Part shown: positions 8,314-17,412 of the stretch, one piece after another
Layout: every line of letters begins with the position of its first letter
Numbering within the stretch: position 1 is the first letter of the stretch
NCBI RefSeq assembly: GCF_900129585.1
Contig: NZ_FQWF01000002.1
Location: 186,001 to 250,000, forward strand
DNA: 64,000 nt
From: Flavobacterium micromati
GTDB lineage: Bacteria > Bacteroidota > Bacteroidia > Flavobacteriales > Flavobacteriaceae
Direction: 5' to 3'
Made by a program: the position numbers and the translations under genes
Notes under the pieces: model-generated
Told to the model about the DNA's origin: nothing
Databases searched by the model: none
The model's input: only the letters and a program-made list of their open reading frames with translations

Positions 8314-8417
8314 TGGGCGTGTTCGCCGCGGCGAACTGGGCTTTACGTTCCCGCTTTTTTTTATAAAGCGATAAAAATCGCATCATAAAAAAAAAGCTCC
8401 ACTTCAATCCCTCACGC
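8314..8417 (+). repeat. 104-nt repeat-like element of the flavobacterial dispersed type
   Basis: A locally GC-rich block in an AT-rich gap between two converging genes. It begins TGGGCGTGTTCGCC, contains the 14-bp perfect palindrome TTCGCCGCGGCGAA (8322-8335), continues with GGGCTTTACGTTCCCGC, a T-run and an A-run that can pair, and ends CTTCAATCCCTCACGC. From memory, elements with this same outline (GGGCG start, GGGCT..CCGC centre, poly-T/poly-A arms, ATCCCT(A/C)ACGC end) recur between genes in flavobacterial genomes. The sequence features are seen; the family membership is recollection and needs a search. Confidence 0.6.
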
Positions 8418-8445
8418 AAAAAATCGTGAAAAGAAAAATTTGCTT

Positions 8446-9492
8446 TTATTCATAAGTCAAACGCGCCATGATAGGAAAGTGATCTGAGTTTATAAAGTCG
8501 GGGAAATTTTCAAAATTTTTAACAGTCATTTTTTCATCGGCAAAAATATAATCAATGCGAGCTGGATAATATCTGAATTTATAGGTTGCTCCAAATCCTG
8601 TACCAGCTTCTTCAAAACCATCCTTCATATTACCTTTGATACTTCTGTAAACATACGAAAAGGCACTGTTATTCATATCACCACAAATAATAGTAGGATA
8701 AATCGATTTTAATTTATGTTCCCTCAAAATTTCTGCTTGCTGCTGCTGCTGTTTAAAAGCTTTACTTATTCTATTTAAAAGTTTTTGTGATTTCTGCTGA
8801 TTGATCACATCGATATTTTCATCGATTTCATTCACATCAGGTGATATTTTTATCGATTGTAAATGCATATTGTAAACTCTGATAATATCCTTACCTTTTT
8901 TTATATCAGCATAGACAACATTGTTACTTGAATTTGGAAAAATAATATTTCCTTGATTTATAATCGGGAATTTAGAAAAAATAGCTTGACCAGATTTTAT
9001 TTGGTTTCCAGTGGTGTAAATATATCGATGTCGATACACTTTTAAATCAATATTAGCTGAAGGAGCGTATTCCTGAATGCATAAAATATCAGGATTTTTG
9101 TCATTGATAAAATCCACTATATCCGAAGGTACATCATCACGATCAATCCAATTGAAAACATTCAGCAATCGCACATTGTAACTCATTACGGTAAAGTCTT
9201 TTTCTTCAATTACAAAAGTAGCTGCAGAAAATTTGTAGAATTTATTGATAAATGTAATTCCTAGCAATAGAACTAAACCAGATACGATCAATCTCTTTTT
9301 AAATTGCACTGCCCAGTACACAAAAAACATCGCATTAAGTATAAAGAAAATAGGCATAAAAAGCGTTAGAACAGATAAAATTGGAAATGATTTAGGAGCT
9401 AAAAAAGGTAAGACGTACGCGATAAAAGTCACAAGAATAACAACAATATTTAGAAAAAACATTCCTTTGTTAAACCATGATAAATTTTTCAT
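8446..9492 (-). CDS. Membrane-anchored endonuclease/exonuclease/phosphatase-fold hydrolase
   Basis: EEP-superfamily protein (metal-dependent phosphodiesterase fold) of 348 residues. The N-terminal 100 residues hold three hydrophobic segments. The catalytic domain then starts with FTVMSYNVRLLNVFNW, followed by the metal ligand motif CIQEY, the DMNNSAFSYVYRSI box and the C-terminal SDHFPIMARL, whose Asp-His pair is the general acid/base part of the family. The actual substrate (nucleic acid, phospholipid or other phosphodiester) cannot be told. The ATG at 9492 was chosen over an upstream TTG. It is the last gene of the mutL-rhomboid-rhomboid run, about 40 nt behind the preceding gene. Confidence 0.85.
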   Translation of the reverse strand: MKNLSWFNKGMFFLNIVVILVTFIAYVLPFLAPKSFPILSVLTLFMPIFFILNAMFFVYWAVQFKKRLIVSGLVLLLGITFINKFYKFSAATFVIEEKDFTVMSYNVRLLNVFNWIDRDDVPSDIVDFINDKNPDILCIQEYAPSANIDLKVYRHRYIYTTGNQIKSGQAIFSKFPIINQGNIIFPNSSNNVVYADIKKGKDIIRVYNMHLQSIKISPDVNEIDENIDVINQQKSQKLLNRISKAFKQQQQQAEILREHKLKSIYPTIICGDMNNSAFSYVYRSIKGNMKDGFEEAGTGFGATYKFRYYPARIDYIFADEKMTVKNFENFPDFINSDHFPIMARLTYE

Positions 9493-9532
9493 TCTACTAT
9501 TTTTTATTTTTACAAAAAATTCTTTTTGGATT

Positions 9533-10402
9533 TTACTTACCAACTTTAAACAAAAATTCTTTTTCCTCTTTCGTCAAACTGTCATACCCAGATTGACTTA
9601 TTTTATCCAATATATCATCAATTTGTTGCTGTGATTTGTCCTTTGTAATAATTTTCGAAACGCTTTTTTCAATTGGTTTGCTATAATTTTTATGTACTTT
9701 TCTAAAAGGTGTCGATTCCTTTTTTTGAAACAGAGTAGCAAAAAAATTTAAAACCGAAGAGACAATTTTACTTAGATCAAATCCACTTTCTAGCAATTTA
9801 ATGAATATAAATCCAAACAAAGCTCCCGCAAGATGAGAAATATGTCCGCCCATATTTTCAGATCGAATTTGCATTAAATCAATAATCAGAATTACCGCTG
9901 TGACATGCCACAACTTTACATTTCCAATTATCAGTAATCTAAGTTCCATCATTGGATTATAAGTGGTTGTTGCAACTAATATCGCCATTATTGCGGCAGA
10001 GGCACCAACAAGGGGAGCACTAATATTAAGAACATAAAAGATTAAAACATAACTAACACCAGCAAAAATAGCACTTAATACATACAAACCTAATAATTGC
10101 TTTCCTGTAAAATAAGTCATAAACAATCGGCCTGCAAAATTCAGCACTAACAAGTTAAAAATGATATGCATTATTCCTGCATGAAAAAAAGCGTAGGTCA
10201 GCAAAGACCATGGTTTCCAAATCAGATTTGCAGGATTAGAGGACAAACTTACATATTGAACATAATCAATATCAATTCCTACTAGAGATAAAAGTCCAAA
10301 CAGTGCCCACGGAAGTACAAACAAAGCAGCATTCCAAAAGATGAGCTGCGTTACAATCCCTCCTACTTTATATTGTAATTTTATGTCGTCAATTATATCC
10401 AT
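9533..10402 (-). CDS. Rhomboid family intramembrane serine protease with C-terminal cytosolic extension
   Basis: Six-helix rhomboid fold of 289 residues. The catalytic pair is visible as Ser135 in GASAA (the usual GxSG has Ala in the last position here) and His190 in SHLAGALFGF. The WSLLTYAFFHAGIMHIIFNLL segment carries the conserved His-rich L1-TM2 region. Beyond residue about 205 a charged soluble tail ends in YDSLTKEEKEFLFKVGK, a helical motif common at the C-terminus of Bacteroidota rhomboids (DUF6576-like). The ATG at 10402 was chosen over a TTG four codons upstream. A second rhomboid gene lies 26 nt upstream, an arrangement typical of the phylum. Confidence 0.9.
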   Translation of the reverse strand: MDIIDDIKLQYKVGGIVTQLIFWNAALFVLPWALFGLLSLVGIDIDYVQYVSLSSNPANLIWKPWSLLTYAFFHAGIMHIIFNLLVLNFAGRLFMTYFTGKQLLGLYVLSAIFAGVSYVLIFYVLNISAPLVGASAAIMAILVATTTYNPMMELRLLIIGNVKLWHVTAVILIIDLMQIRSENMGGHISHLAGALFGFIFIKLLESGFDLSKIVSSVLNFFATLFQKKESTPFRKVHKNYSKPIEKSVSKIITKDKSQQQIDDILDKISQSGYDSLTKEEKEFLFKVGK

Positions 10403-10428
10403 ACTTTTATTCAATTTAAAATTAAATT

Positions 10429-11175
10429 CTAGTTCCAGCGATTATCATTAAACTGATTTTTTTTCCAATACCACATAATTATAAAACCAAACAAAGCGCC
10501 ACCAACGTGCGCAAAATGTGCAATTCCGCCACCTCCAAAAATAGACTTTCCAGAAATCCCTAAATACAAATCAATTAAAACAATACCCGGAACAAAATAT
10601 TTAGCTTTTATTGGAACAGGAATAAACAATAAGGCTAATTCAGCGTTAGGAAACATAAAGGCAAATGCGACAATCGTTCCATATATTGCACCTGATGCTC
10701 CCACCGCAGTTCCTGCATAAGCACTAGTGAATTTATTAAAATCAGATACGGTGAGCAATTCTTGCCAACCTGTATTAATTTTTCCTTCGCTTAATATTTG
10801 TAAAATGTCTTGCTTTGAAAATCCATTAGCGATGAGCGTATTCAAACCATCCTGAAAATAATAGTAATTTACAGAAGTATGTACCAAAGCCGCTCCTAAA
10901 CCGCATGAAATATAGAAAAATAGGAATTTTTTACTCCCCCAAACGTTTTCTAAAGCTGATCCAAACGAATATAAAGCAAACATATTAAAAAGAATATGCA
11001 TTAAGCCGCCATGCATAAACATGTGTGATAGTATTTGCCAATACTCAAAACCAGGGTTTTCTGGAAAATACAATGCTAAATATTTATAGGCAACATCGCC
11101 TAAAAAAAGGGTTCCAACAAAAAACAAAACATTTATAATTACTAATTGTTTTACGGTTTCAGTGACGTTTCTCAT
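10429..11175 (-). CDS. Rhomboid family intramembrane serine protease
   Basis: 248-residue rhomboid with Ser161 in GASGAIYG and His223 in AHVGGALFGF as the catalytic dyad, plus the HMFMHGGLMHILFNMFALYSFG segment with the conserved histidines and the ENVWGSKKF loop. A long insert (about 105-150) between TM3 and TM4 separates the halves. The start codon overlaps the mutL stop as ATGA, so translation is coupled to mutL. Together with the neighbouring rhomboid it forms a tandem pair; the two differ in the Ser motif and in the tail, so they probably have different substrates. Physiological targets are unknown. Confidence 0.92.
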   Translation of the reverse strand: MRNVTETVKQLVIINVLFFVGTLFLGDVAYKYLALYFPENPGFEYWQILSHMFMHGGLMHILFNMFALYSFGSALENVWGSKKFLFFYISCGLGAALVHTSVNYYYFQDGLNTLIANGFSKQDILQILSEGKINTGWQELLTVSDFNKFTSAYAGTAVGASGAIYGTIVAFAFMFPNAELALLFIPVPIKAKYFVPGIVLIDLYLGISGKSIFGGGGIAHFAHVGGALFGFIIMWYWKKNQFNDNRWN

Positions 11176-13013
11176 AATGCAAATTTTTTATCTAAATCTT
11201 CCACACGCATCGTGATGAAAGTGGGTTTATGAAATGGCGATACATTGGGATCTTTACAGGCAAAAAGCCCATTAACCAAGTTTTCTTGTTCTTTTTCAGT
11301 TAAGTATGATCCTGTTTTTACAGCTAAACTTTTAGCCATTGATTTAGCGATCGAATCATTTTGACTAAAACTACTTTCTGGAATTCCATCTTGTAAATCG
11401 TTTAATAACTGCTCTAAAACTATTGAAACTTCACTCTCCGTTACATTTACAGGAATTCCTGATATAACTATATGATCCGTATCATTTTCTTCAAATACAA
11501 ATCCAGTATTTATTAATGAAAGTTGTAATCCAGAGATCAGTTCCATTTCACTACTTGAATAAAACAAATTCAATGGAAACAACAACTGCTGACTCGATGC
11601 CTGTTTTACCGTCATATTCAGTAAAAATTGCTCATACAAAACCCGCTGATGCGCGCGCTGCTGATCTACAATTACCATTCCTGATTTGATTGACGAAATA
11701 ATGTATTTTTTATGAATTTGATACGTTTTATGAACAGAATTTTCTACTTCTTCATCTTGAAACAATGAAGAAGTAATTTCTTCATTTTCAAATGTTAGGT
11801 GTTGACTTTCGTTTGGATTCTCGTCTAATCCCACATATAAGCTTTCCCAATTAGCCGTTGATTCTGGTTTCTTATAAGTTGAAAATTGCTTGCTTGGCCT
11901 TTCTTCAGAAAACGGATTAAAATTTCCATCAACCTGAATTGTAGGTGTCGCGCCGTCAAAATCTTTATAATGATAAGGTGTATCTAAATTTGAATCCCTA
12001 TCAAAATCTAAAACTGGTGCAACATTAAACTGACCTAAACCATGTTTAATAGAAGCCCGTAAGATGGCGTATAATGCTTGTTCATCATCGAACTTAATTT
12101 CGGTTTTAGTGGGATGAATATTAATATCAATAGTATGGGGTGGCAATGTAAGATTTAAAAAATAACTAGGTTGTGCACCGTCTTTTAAAATTCCATCATA
12201 AGCAGCCATCACCGCATGATGCAAATAGCCACTTTTTATAAATCGGTCGTTGACAAAGAAAAACTGCTCACCCCTACTTTTCTTGGCAAATTCAGGTTTG
12301 CTTACAAATCCTTCAATAGTTACAATTTCTGTTTCCTCTTGAACTGGTATCAGCTTTTCATTGGTTTTACCCGCAAAAACAGCAACAATTCGCTGGCGTG
12401 AAGTTGCTGGAGCTAAATTGAACATTTCACTACCGTTATGATAAAAAGTAAAATGAATTTTTGGGTGGGCCAATGCTATACGCTGAAATTCATCAACAAC
12501 ATGGCGGTATTCCACCGTATCTGATTTCAGGAAATTACGCCTTGCAGGAATATTAAAGAATAAATTTTTAACAGCAAAAGAAGTTCCTTTAGGCAAAACA
12601 GCCGCATCTTGGGATATAAATTTACTACCTTCAATAATTATATGATTTCCCAGTTCCTCCTGATCTTGCTTAGTTTTCATCTCCACATGTGCAATTGCGG
12701 CAATTGATGCTAATGCCTCACCTCGAAAACCTTTTGTATGCAATGAAAATAAATCCTCTGCCTGACGGATCTTAGATGTAGCATGACGCTCAAAACACAA
12801 TCGAGCATCAGTAACACTCATTCCTAAACCATTATCAATGACTTGTACCAATGCTTTTCCAGCATCTTTTATGATCAATTTGATATCTGTTGCACGCGCA
12901 TCAACTGCATTTTCAAGTAACTCTTTCACCACCGAAGCGGGTCTTTGAACTACTTCACCAGCAGCAATCTGATTCGCGACATGATCAGGAAGTAATTGAA
13001 TAATACTCGACAT
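11172..13013 (-). CDS. mutL: DNA mismatch repair protein MutL
   Basis: Links MutS mismatch recognition to downstream repair. The N-terminal GHKL ATPase is complete: QIAAGEVVQRPASVVKELL, ENAVDA (34-39), DNGLGM, the ATSKI box and TKGFRGEALASIAA. A transducer domain with PTKTEIKFDD follows, then a linker to about residue 430 and the C-terminal dimerisation domain. The endonuclease motif DQHA(x)2E(x)4E of nickase-type MutL reads DQQRAHQ from Asp450, and the C-terminal CPHGRP-type motif reads SPFHKP, so nicking activity is doubtful. The start is the ATG at 13013, which gives the family MSSIIQLLP N-terminus; the longer frame adds unrelated residues. Length 613 is normal. Confidence 0.96.
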   Translation of the reverse strand: MSSIIQLLPDHVANQIAAGEVVQRPASVVKELLENAVDARATDIKLIIKDAGKALVQVIDNGLGMSVTDARLCFERHATSKIRQAEDLFSLHTKGFRGEALASIAAIAHVEMKTKQDQEELGNHIIIEGSKFISQDAAVLPKGTSFAVKNLFFNIPARRNFLKSDTVEYRHVVDEFQRIALAHPKIHFTFYHNGSEMFNLAPATSRQRIVAVFAGKTNEKLIPVQEETEIVTIEGFVSKPEFAKKSRGEQFFFVNDRFIKSGYLHHAVMAAYDGILKDGAQPSYFLNLTLPPHTIDINIHPTKTEIKFDDEQALYAILRASIKHGLGQFNVAPVLDFDRDSNLDTPYHYKDFDGATPTIQVDGNFNPFSEERPSKQFSTYKKPESTANWESLYVGLDENPNESQHLTFENEEITSSLFQDEEVENSVHKTYQIHKKYIISSIKSGMVIVDQQRAHQRVLYEQFLLNMTVKQASSQQLLFPLNLFYSSSEMELISGLQLSLINTGFVFEENDTDHIVISGIPVNVTESEVSIVLEQLLNDLQDGIPESSFSQNDSIAKSMAKSLAVKTGSYLTEKEQENLVNGLFACKDPNVSPFHKPTFITMRVEDLDKKFAL

Positions 13014-13063
13014 TAATGAATTGGGTTTAGAATTTTGAGTTAATATTTTTAAAACGTAGCAAT

Positions 13064-13072
13064 GCAAATTTA
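13064..13072 (-). promoter_or_regulatory. Promoter -7 element of mutL
   Basis: TAAATTTGC on the minus strand matches TAnnTTTG and lies about 50 nt before the mutL ATG. It falls outside the coding region only if the ATG at 13013 is the start, which supports that choice. Confidence 0.55.
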
Positions 13073-13119
13073 ATGAATTTCCATTCGCAATAGTAGCTTA
13101 TTAAGTCATAATTAAAACA

Positions 13120-13155
13120 AAAAACCTACACTATTGAAAACAGTATAGGTTTGTT
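13120..13155 (-). terminator. Intrinsic terminator of ribH
   Basis: On the minus strand AAACCTATACTGT pairs with ATAGTGTAGGTTT around a short loop, then a T-tract follows. It sits about 25 nt after the ribH stop and separates it from mutL. Confidence 0.8.
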
Positions 13156-13177
13156 AATTTATAAACATTTCAACTAT

Positions 13178-13750
13178 TTATTCCTTCAATTCTAATGGCA
13201 GGTTTTCTATTTGTAAAGCTCCTGATGATAATAAATGTTGATCATCTATTTGATGTGTAAACGAAGCTTGCTGACGAATGTATGCCATCTTTATAGCTGC
13301 AATAGCGGCTTCGGTACCTTTATTGCCATGGATTCCTCCACTTCGATCAATGGATTGTTGCATTGTATTATCAGTCAAAACACAAAAGATAACAGGAATA
13401 TCAGTTTGAACATTTAAATCTTTAATTCCTTGGGTTACTCCTTCACAAACAAAATCAAAATGCTTAGTTTGCCCTTGAATTACGCATCCAATAGCAATAA
13501 CAGCATCAACATTTTGCGTTTGTAACATTTTTTTTGAGCCATAAATAAGTTCAAAACTTCCTGGAACATTCCACCTAATAATATGATGAGCTGGAACTTG
13601 GTTTTCTAATAATGCTTTAACAGCTCCTTTACAAAGTCCTTCGGTAATAGTCTCATTCCATTCTGAAACAACAATCCCAAACCGAAAATCTTTCGCATTT
13701 GGGATTGAATTTTTGTCGTACTCAGATAAATTTTTATTTACAGTAGCCAT
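13178..13750 (-). CDS. ribH: 6,7-dimethyl-8-ribityllumazine synthase
   Basis: Penultimate enzyme of riboflavin synthesis, condensing 5-amino-6-ribitylaminouracil with 3,4-dihydroxybutanone 4-phosphate. Visible family motifs are FGIVVSEWNETIT (about 24-36), VPGSFELIYGSKKM, AIGCVIQGQTKHFDFVCEGVTQG with the catalytic His in the HFDF segment, and PVIFCVLTDNTMQQSIDR. GNKGTEAA binds phosphate. The protein is 190 residues, slightly long because of N- and C-terminal extensions. It stands alone between two terminator or promoter regions; TACCTTTA about 45 nt upstream is a near-consensus -7 element. No FMN riboswitch was seen in the leader. Confidence 0.95.
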   Translation of the reverse strand: MATVNKNLSEYDKNSIPNAKDFRFGIVVSEWNETITEGLCKGAVKALLENQVPAHHIIRWNVPGSFELIYGSKKMLQTQNVDAVIAIGCVIQGQTKHFDFVCEGVTQGIKDLNVQTDIPVIFCVLTDNTMQQSIDRSGGIHGNKGTEAAIAAIKMAYIRQQASFTHQIDDQHLLSSGALQIENLPLELKE

Positions 13751-13855
13751 TTGATTGTCGTTTTAAATTTCAGAGTTATATTTTGTCATGTTAAAGGTAG
13801 CATTTTGAAATCAAAAATATACTCCCGCGCATCACCAATCTAAAATCCTTATTTA

Positions 13856-14632
13856 CTATTGCGCTAATCCTATTAACACATCAATTGAAGCTGCTTCTGG
13901 TGATGCGTCATAATTTTCCTTAATATCAGTAAAATATTTTAGGGCATCTGCTTTATTTCCTAGAGTTAGAGCTACTTTTCCAGCTTTTAATAAAAAACGT
14001 GGCGTAGTAAAATCATTTTTATTTGACTCCGCAGCTTTTAGGTAATTTTCTAAAGCTTCTTTCGGCTGGTTCTTTTCAGAGTATGCATCTCCAATCGCTC
14101 CTTTTGCTAAAGCTCCTAAAACAATATCATCTGAATTGAATTTACTTAAATAATCAATTGCTTCAGTATATTTTCCCGTATTCAAATAAGCAATTCCAGC
14201 ATAATAATTTGCTAAATTTCCAGCGTCTGTGCCTGAATATTCATCGGCTATCTTCAAAAATCCAAATTTCCCTTCAGATCCATTTAATGATAATTTATAT
14301 AAAGAATCACTTGACACGCCATCAGTTGCTTTTTGAAAATTTTGCTGCGCAACAAACATTTCATTAGCGGCTTCTTCTTGTTGTGGCGCTGCAATAAATC
14401 GTTGGTATCCTAAATAACCAATCATGATAATAGCAGTTGCGGCAACCAATCCAATAATGATTTTTTGATTTTTAGCAACCCAATCCTCAGTTATTGTCGC
14501 TGTTTCATCTAATTTTGAAAAAACTTCAGCTGTTGTGCTGTCTTTGTCATCGATTACTTTTGCTTCAATTCCTTCTTCGTTAACCTCTTTTTCTTTTGGT
14601 GCTTTATATCCTCGTTTATTGTACGTTGCCAT
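13856..14632 (-). CDS. Membrane-anchored tetratricopeptide repeat protein
   Basis: 258-residue protein with a charged cytoplasmic N-terminus, one membrane helix (about 58-75, IIIGLVAATAIIMIGYLGY) and a periplasmic region of TPR-like helix pairs (about 115-255), for example AGNLANYYAGIAYLNTGKYTEAIDYL and GDAYSEKNQPKEALENYLKAA. This layout is that of the YfgM/DUF2133-type TPR proteins that assist envelope protein maturation near the translocon; calling it a YfgM counterpart is inference from architecture only. It is divergent from recF with a 230-nt shared upstream region and has its own promoter. Confidence 0.82.
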   Translation of the reverse strand: MATYNKRGYKAPKEKEVNEEGIEAKVIDDKDSTTAEVFSKLDETATITEDWVAKNQKIIIGLVAATAIIMIGYLGYQRFIAAPQQEEAANEMFVAQQNFQKATDGVSSDSLYKLSLNGSEGKFGFLKIADEYSGTDAGNLANYYAGIAYLNTGKYTEAIDYLSKFNSDDIVLGALAKGAIGDAYSEKNQPKEALENYLKAAESNKNDFTTPRFLLKAGKVALTLGNKADALKYFTDIKENYDASPEAASIDVLIGLAQ

Positions 14633-14652
14633 TTTTTATAATTTAGTGAAGC

Positions 14653-14661
14653 GCAAAAATA
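14653..14661 (-). promoter_or_regulatory. Promoter -7 element of the TPR gene
   Basis: TATTTTTGC on the minus strand, full consensus, about 20 nt before the start codon. Confidence 0.6.
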
Positions 14662-14864
14662 AAATTTTTATTCAAACTCACGCAAGAAATATGCTTTTAT
14701 ATTAAAAAAAAATGCTACAATCGAAACTTTCGGTGAACTATCGCATTAAATAATTTGAGAATGCATTCAAAAAGTATTTAATTTCGAAAATTTTCGATAA
14801 TTTGCGCTCTTATTGAAAAAACTTCGCACAATTAGCAAAGTTCTCAATATCAGCCAGTCCACTC

Positions 14865-15944
14865 ATGTATTTAAAAAGTATTTCATTATTTAATTATAAG
14901 AATTTTGCTGAAGCAAACTTCGACTTCGACCGAAAGATAAATTGTTTTGTAGGCAAAAACGGAATTGGAAAGACCAATGTTCTGGATGCTATCTATCATT
15001 TATCCTATGGGAAAAGCTACTTTAATCCGTTAGCCGTTCAAAATATAAAGCATGGCGAAGAGTTCTTTGTAATTGATGCCGAGTTTGAAAAAAAGGAACG
15101 AATTGAACAAATTGTTTGTAGTTTAAAAAAAGGTCAGAAAAAAATATTAAAGCGTAATGGCAAAGCATACGATAAATTTTCAGACCACATCGGGTTTATT
15201 CCTCTTGTGATAATTTCTCCAGCAGATAGAGATCTAATTGTAGAAGGCAGCGAAACCCGACGCAAATTTATGGACAGTGTGATTTCACAGTTGGATTCAC
15301 AATATTTAAAACAACTTATTCAGTACCAAAAAGTAATTAGTCAGCGCAATGCATTGCTGAAATATTTTGCTTTAAATCATGTTTTTGAAAACGATACATT
15401 ATCTATATATAATGAGCAGCTAATCATCTATGGAAAATATATCTTTGAAAAACGAAAAGAATTTATTGAACAATTTATCCCTACTTTTAACAAACACCAT
15501 CAAGCGATAACGGGTTCAGAAGAAACGGTTCAATTAGTTTACGAAAGTCATTTGCACGAAAAAGATTTATTAATCCTTTTACAAGAAAATATAAATAAAG
15601 ATAGAGCATTACATTATACTAGCGTGGGCATTCATAAAGACGATCTTGCATTTGAAATTGATAATCATCCCATAAAGAAATTTGGTTCACAAGGTCAGCA
15701 AAAATCGTATTTGATCGCTCTTAAATTAGCACAATTTGAATTTTTAAAAAAGCAAAGCGGTGTAAAACCATTACTGTTATTTGATGATATTTTTGATAAA
15801 TTAGACGAAAGTCGGGTCAGTAAAATAATAGAAATGGTCAATAGCGATACTTTTGGACAGCTTTTTATATCAGACACACACCCCGAGCGCACTGAAAATA
15901 TCTTAAAATCGACAAATCAATCTTATAAAATTTTTAATTTGTAA
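14865..15944 (+). CDS. recF: DNA replication and repair protein RecF
   Basis: SMC-like ATPase that, with RecO and RecR, loads RecA at single-stranded gaps. The Walker A box GKNGIGKTN lies at residues 30-38 after the family start [30 protein letters not shown] is the conserved mid-region. The ABC signature region [18 protein letters not shown] and the Walker [14 protein letters not shown] follow at about 271-308, then the D-loop and DTHPERT near the end. Length 359 is normal. The upstream gene is divergent; rhodanese-thioredoxin follows after 78 nt. Confidence 0.96.
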   Translation: MYLKSISLFNYKNFAEANFDFDRKINCFVGKNGIGKTNVLDAIYHLSYGKSYFNPLAVQNIKHGEEFFVIDAEFEKKERIEQIVCSLKKGQKKILKRNGKAYDKFSDHIGFIPLVIISPADRDLIVEGSETRRKFMDSVISQLDSQYLKQLIQYQKVISQRNALLKYFALNHVFENDTLSIYNEQLIIYGKYIFEKRKEFIEQFIPTFNKHHQAITGSEETVQLVYESHLHEKDLLILLQENINKDRALHYTSVGIHKDDLAFEIDNHPIKKFGSQGQQKSYLIALKLAQFEFLKKQSGVKPLLLFDDIFDKLDESRVSKIIEMVNSDTFGQLFISDTHPERTENILKSTNQSYKIFNL

Positions 15945-16022
15945 CTTTTTTTTATTGATCCCAAAGATTTTGAAGCTCAATAATTAACTACTTTTACACA
16001 ATCAATTTTAAATATAATAACC

Positions 16023-16721
16023 TTGAAATTTAATCCAATATTACTAGTAATTGTATCTTTTATACTATTTTCATGTAATGGTCAAACAGCAAATAATAGC
16101 CAAATTTTAGATGCTAAAACCTTTTCAGAAAAAATTGTTGCCACGCCAAATGCCCAAATTCTAGATGTCAGAACTGCAACTGAATTTTCATCAGATCATA
16201 TTGATCAGGCTGTAAATGCTGACTGGCTAGGAAATAATTTCATTGATGGCACCAGCAAATTAGATAGAACTAAACCTCTATTTGTTTACTGTAAAAGTGG
16301 TGTAAGAAGTCAAAGCGCTGCAACAAAATTAGAAGAATTGGGCTTTACTAAAATTTATCTCTTGCAAGGCGGGATTTTGAAATGGGATGCAGCAGGTTTG
16401 TCAAAACCTAGTACTGAAGCAATAGGAATGACAGCGCGAGAATATAGTGAATTACTAAATTCTGATAAAAAAGTGCTGATTAATTTCTACGCGGAATGGT
16501 GTGCACCTTGCAAAAAAATGGCTCCTTACGTCAAAACAATGCAAACTGAATTTGCTGACAACGTAACAATTATCAGATTGGATGCCGACAAAAATAAAAC
16601 GCTCATGAACGAAATGAAAATTAGTGAACTTCCCACCTTACTTTTATATGACAAGAAAGAAATAAAATGGAGACAATCTGGTTTTGTTAGCGAAGATGAT
16701 TTACGAAAACAAATACAATAG
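16023..16721 (+). CDS. Rhodanese-thioredoxin fusion lipoprotein
   Basis: A 232-residue envelope protein joining two redox/sulfur domains. Residues 1-17 are a lipoprotein signal peptide with lipobox LFSC (Cys18 lipidated). Residues about 27-127 are a rhodanese domain with active-site loop CKSGVRS (Cys90). Residues about 135-232 are a thioredoxin domain with WCAPC (Cys160 and Cys163) and the conserved cis-Pro in ELPTLLLY. The start must be TTG at 16023, since no ATG precedes the signal peptide. Such a membrane-tethered pair could relay persulfide or disulfide equivalents in the periplasm; that is inference. The next gene follows after 5 nt. Confidence 0.9.
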   Translation: MKFNPILLVIVSFILFSCNGQTANNSQILDAKTFSEKIVATPNAQILDVRTATEFSSDHIDQAVNADWLGNNFIDGTSKLDRTKPLFVYCKSGVRSQSAATKLEELGFTKIYLLQGGILKWDAAGLSKPSTEAIGMTAREYSELLNSDKKVLINFYAEWCAPCKKMAPYVKTMQTEFADNVTIIRLDADKNKTLMNEMKISELPTLLLYDKKEIKWRQSGFVSEDDLRKQIQ

Positions 16722-16726
16722 TTACG

Positions 16727-17398
16727 ATGCTTTCAAAAGACACACTTCAATTCTTAGATGATTTAAAAGCTAATAACAATCGGGATTGGTTTTTAGAAAA
16801 TAAAAAAAGATACGAGATTTTTAAAAATGATTATTTACAAACAGCTAATGATTTGCTAGATGCTTTAAAGCCGCTCGATCCATCACTAGAAATGCTAGAA
16901 GGTAAAAAGTGCACTTTTAGAATCAATCGTGATATTCGGTTTTCAAAAGACAAAACACCTTATAAAACGCATTTAAGTTTTTGGTTTTCATCTGGAGCCA
17001 AAGGTCAAAATCGTTCCGGATATTATATTCATCTAGAGAAAGGAGCAAGTTTTATTGCCGGTGGATTGTATTGTCCAGAAGCAGGTGATTTAAAAAAGAT
17101 ACGCAAAGAAATCGCCTTTTTTTATGATGATTTAGAAGCAATTCTTGATGAAAAGGATTTTAAAAGAGAATTTACCGATTTTGCTCGGGAGGAAAAAAAC
17201 ACATTGAAAAATCCGCCAAGAGGATATGAAAAAGAGCATCCCGCAATTGATTTACTAAAATTAAAAAGCTTTGAATCAGCACAAAAAATTGAAATAACAG
17301 CAGCTACAAAAAAAGATTTTGTTGCTGTAATGAGCCAAAAATTAATCGTTTTAAAACCTTTAAACGATTTTCTCAACCGCGCTTTAACTTCTGAGTAA
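16727..17398 (+). CDS. DUF2461 family protein
   Basis: 223 residues matching the DUF2461 (TIGR02453-type) family of unknown function. Hallmarks are FLDDLKANNNRDWFLENKKRY at residues 9-29, the FRINRDIRFSKDKTPYKTH box (64-82), GYYIHLEKGASFIAGGLYCP and the C-terminal LKSFESAQKIEI region. It is probably co-transcribed with the rhodanese-thioredoxin gene ahead of it (5-nt gap) and with the glycosyltransferase behind it (14-nt gap). No membrane segment or signal peptide is present, so it is cytoplasmic. Confidence 0.88.
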   Translation: MLSKDTLQFLDDLKANNNRDWFLENKKRYEIFKNDYLQTANDLLDALKPLDPSLEMLEGKKCTFRINRDIRFSKDKTPYKTHLSFWFSSGAKGQNRSGYYIHLEKGASFIAGGLYCPEAGDLKKIRKEIAFFYDDLEAILDEKDFKREFTDFAREEKNTLKNPPRGYEKEHPAIDLLKLKSFESAQKIEITAATKKDFVAVMSQKLIVLKPLNDFLNRALTSE

Positions 17399-17412
17399 TT
17401 TACGTAGGATCG

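Noticed and set aside
13178..13750. FMN riboswitch ahead of ribH
   Set aside because: The 100-nt leader is AT-rich and lacks the conserved FMN element segments.
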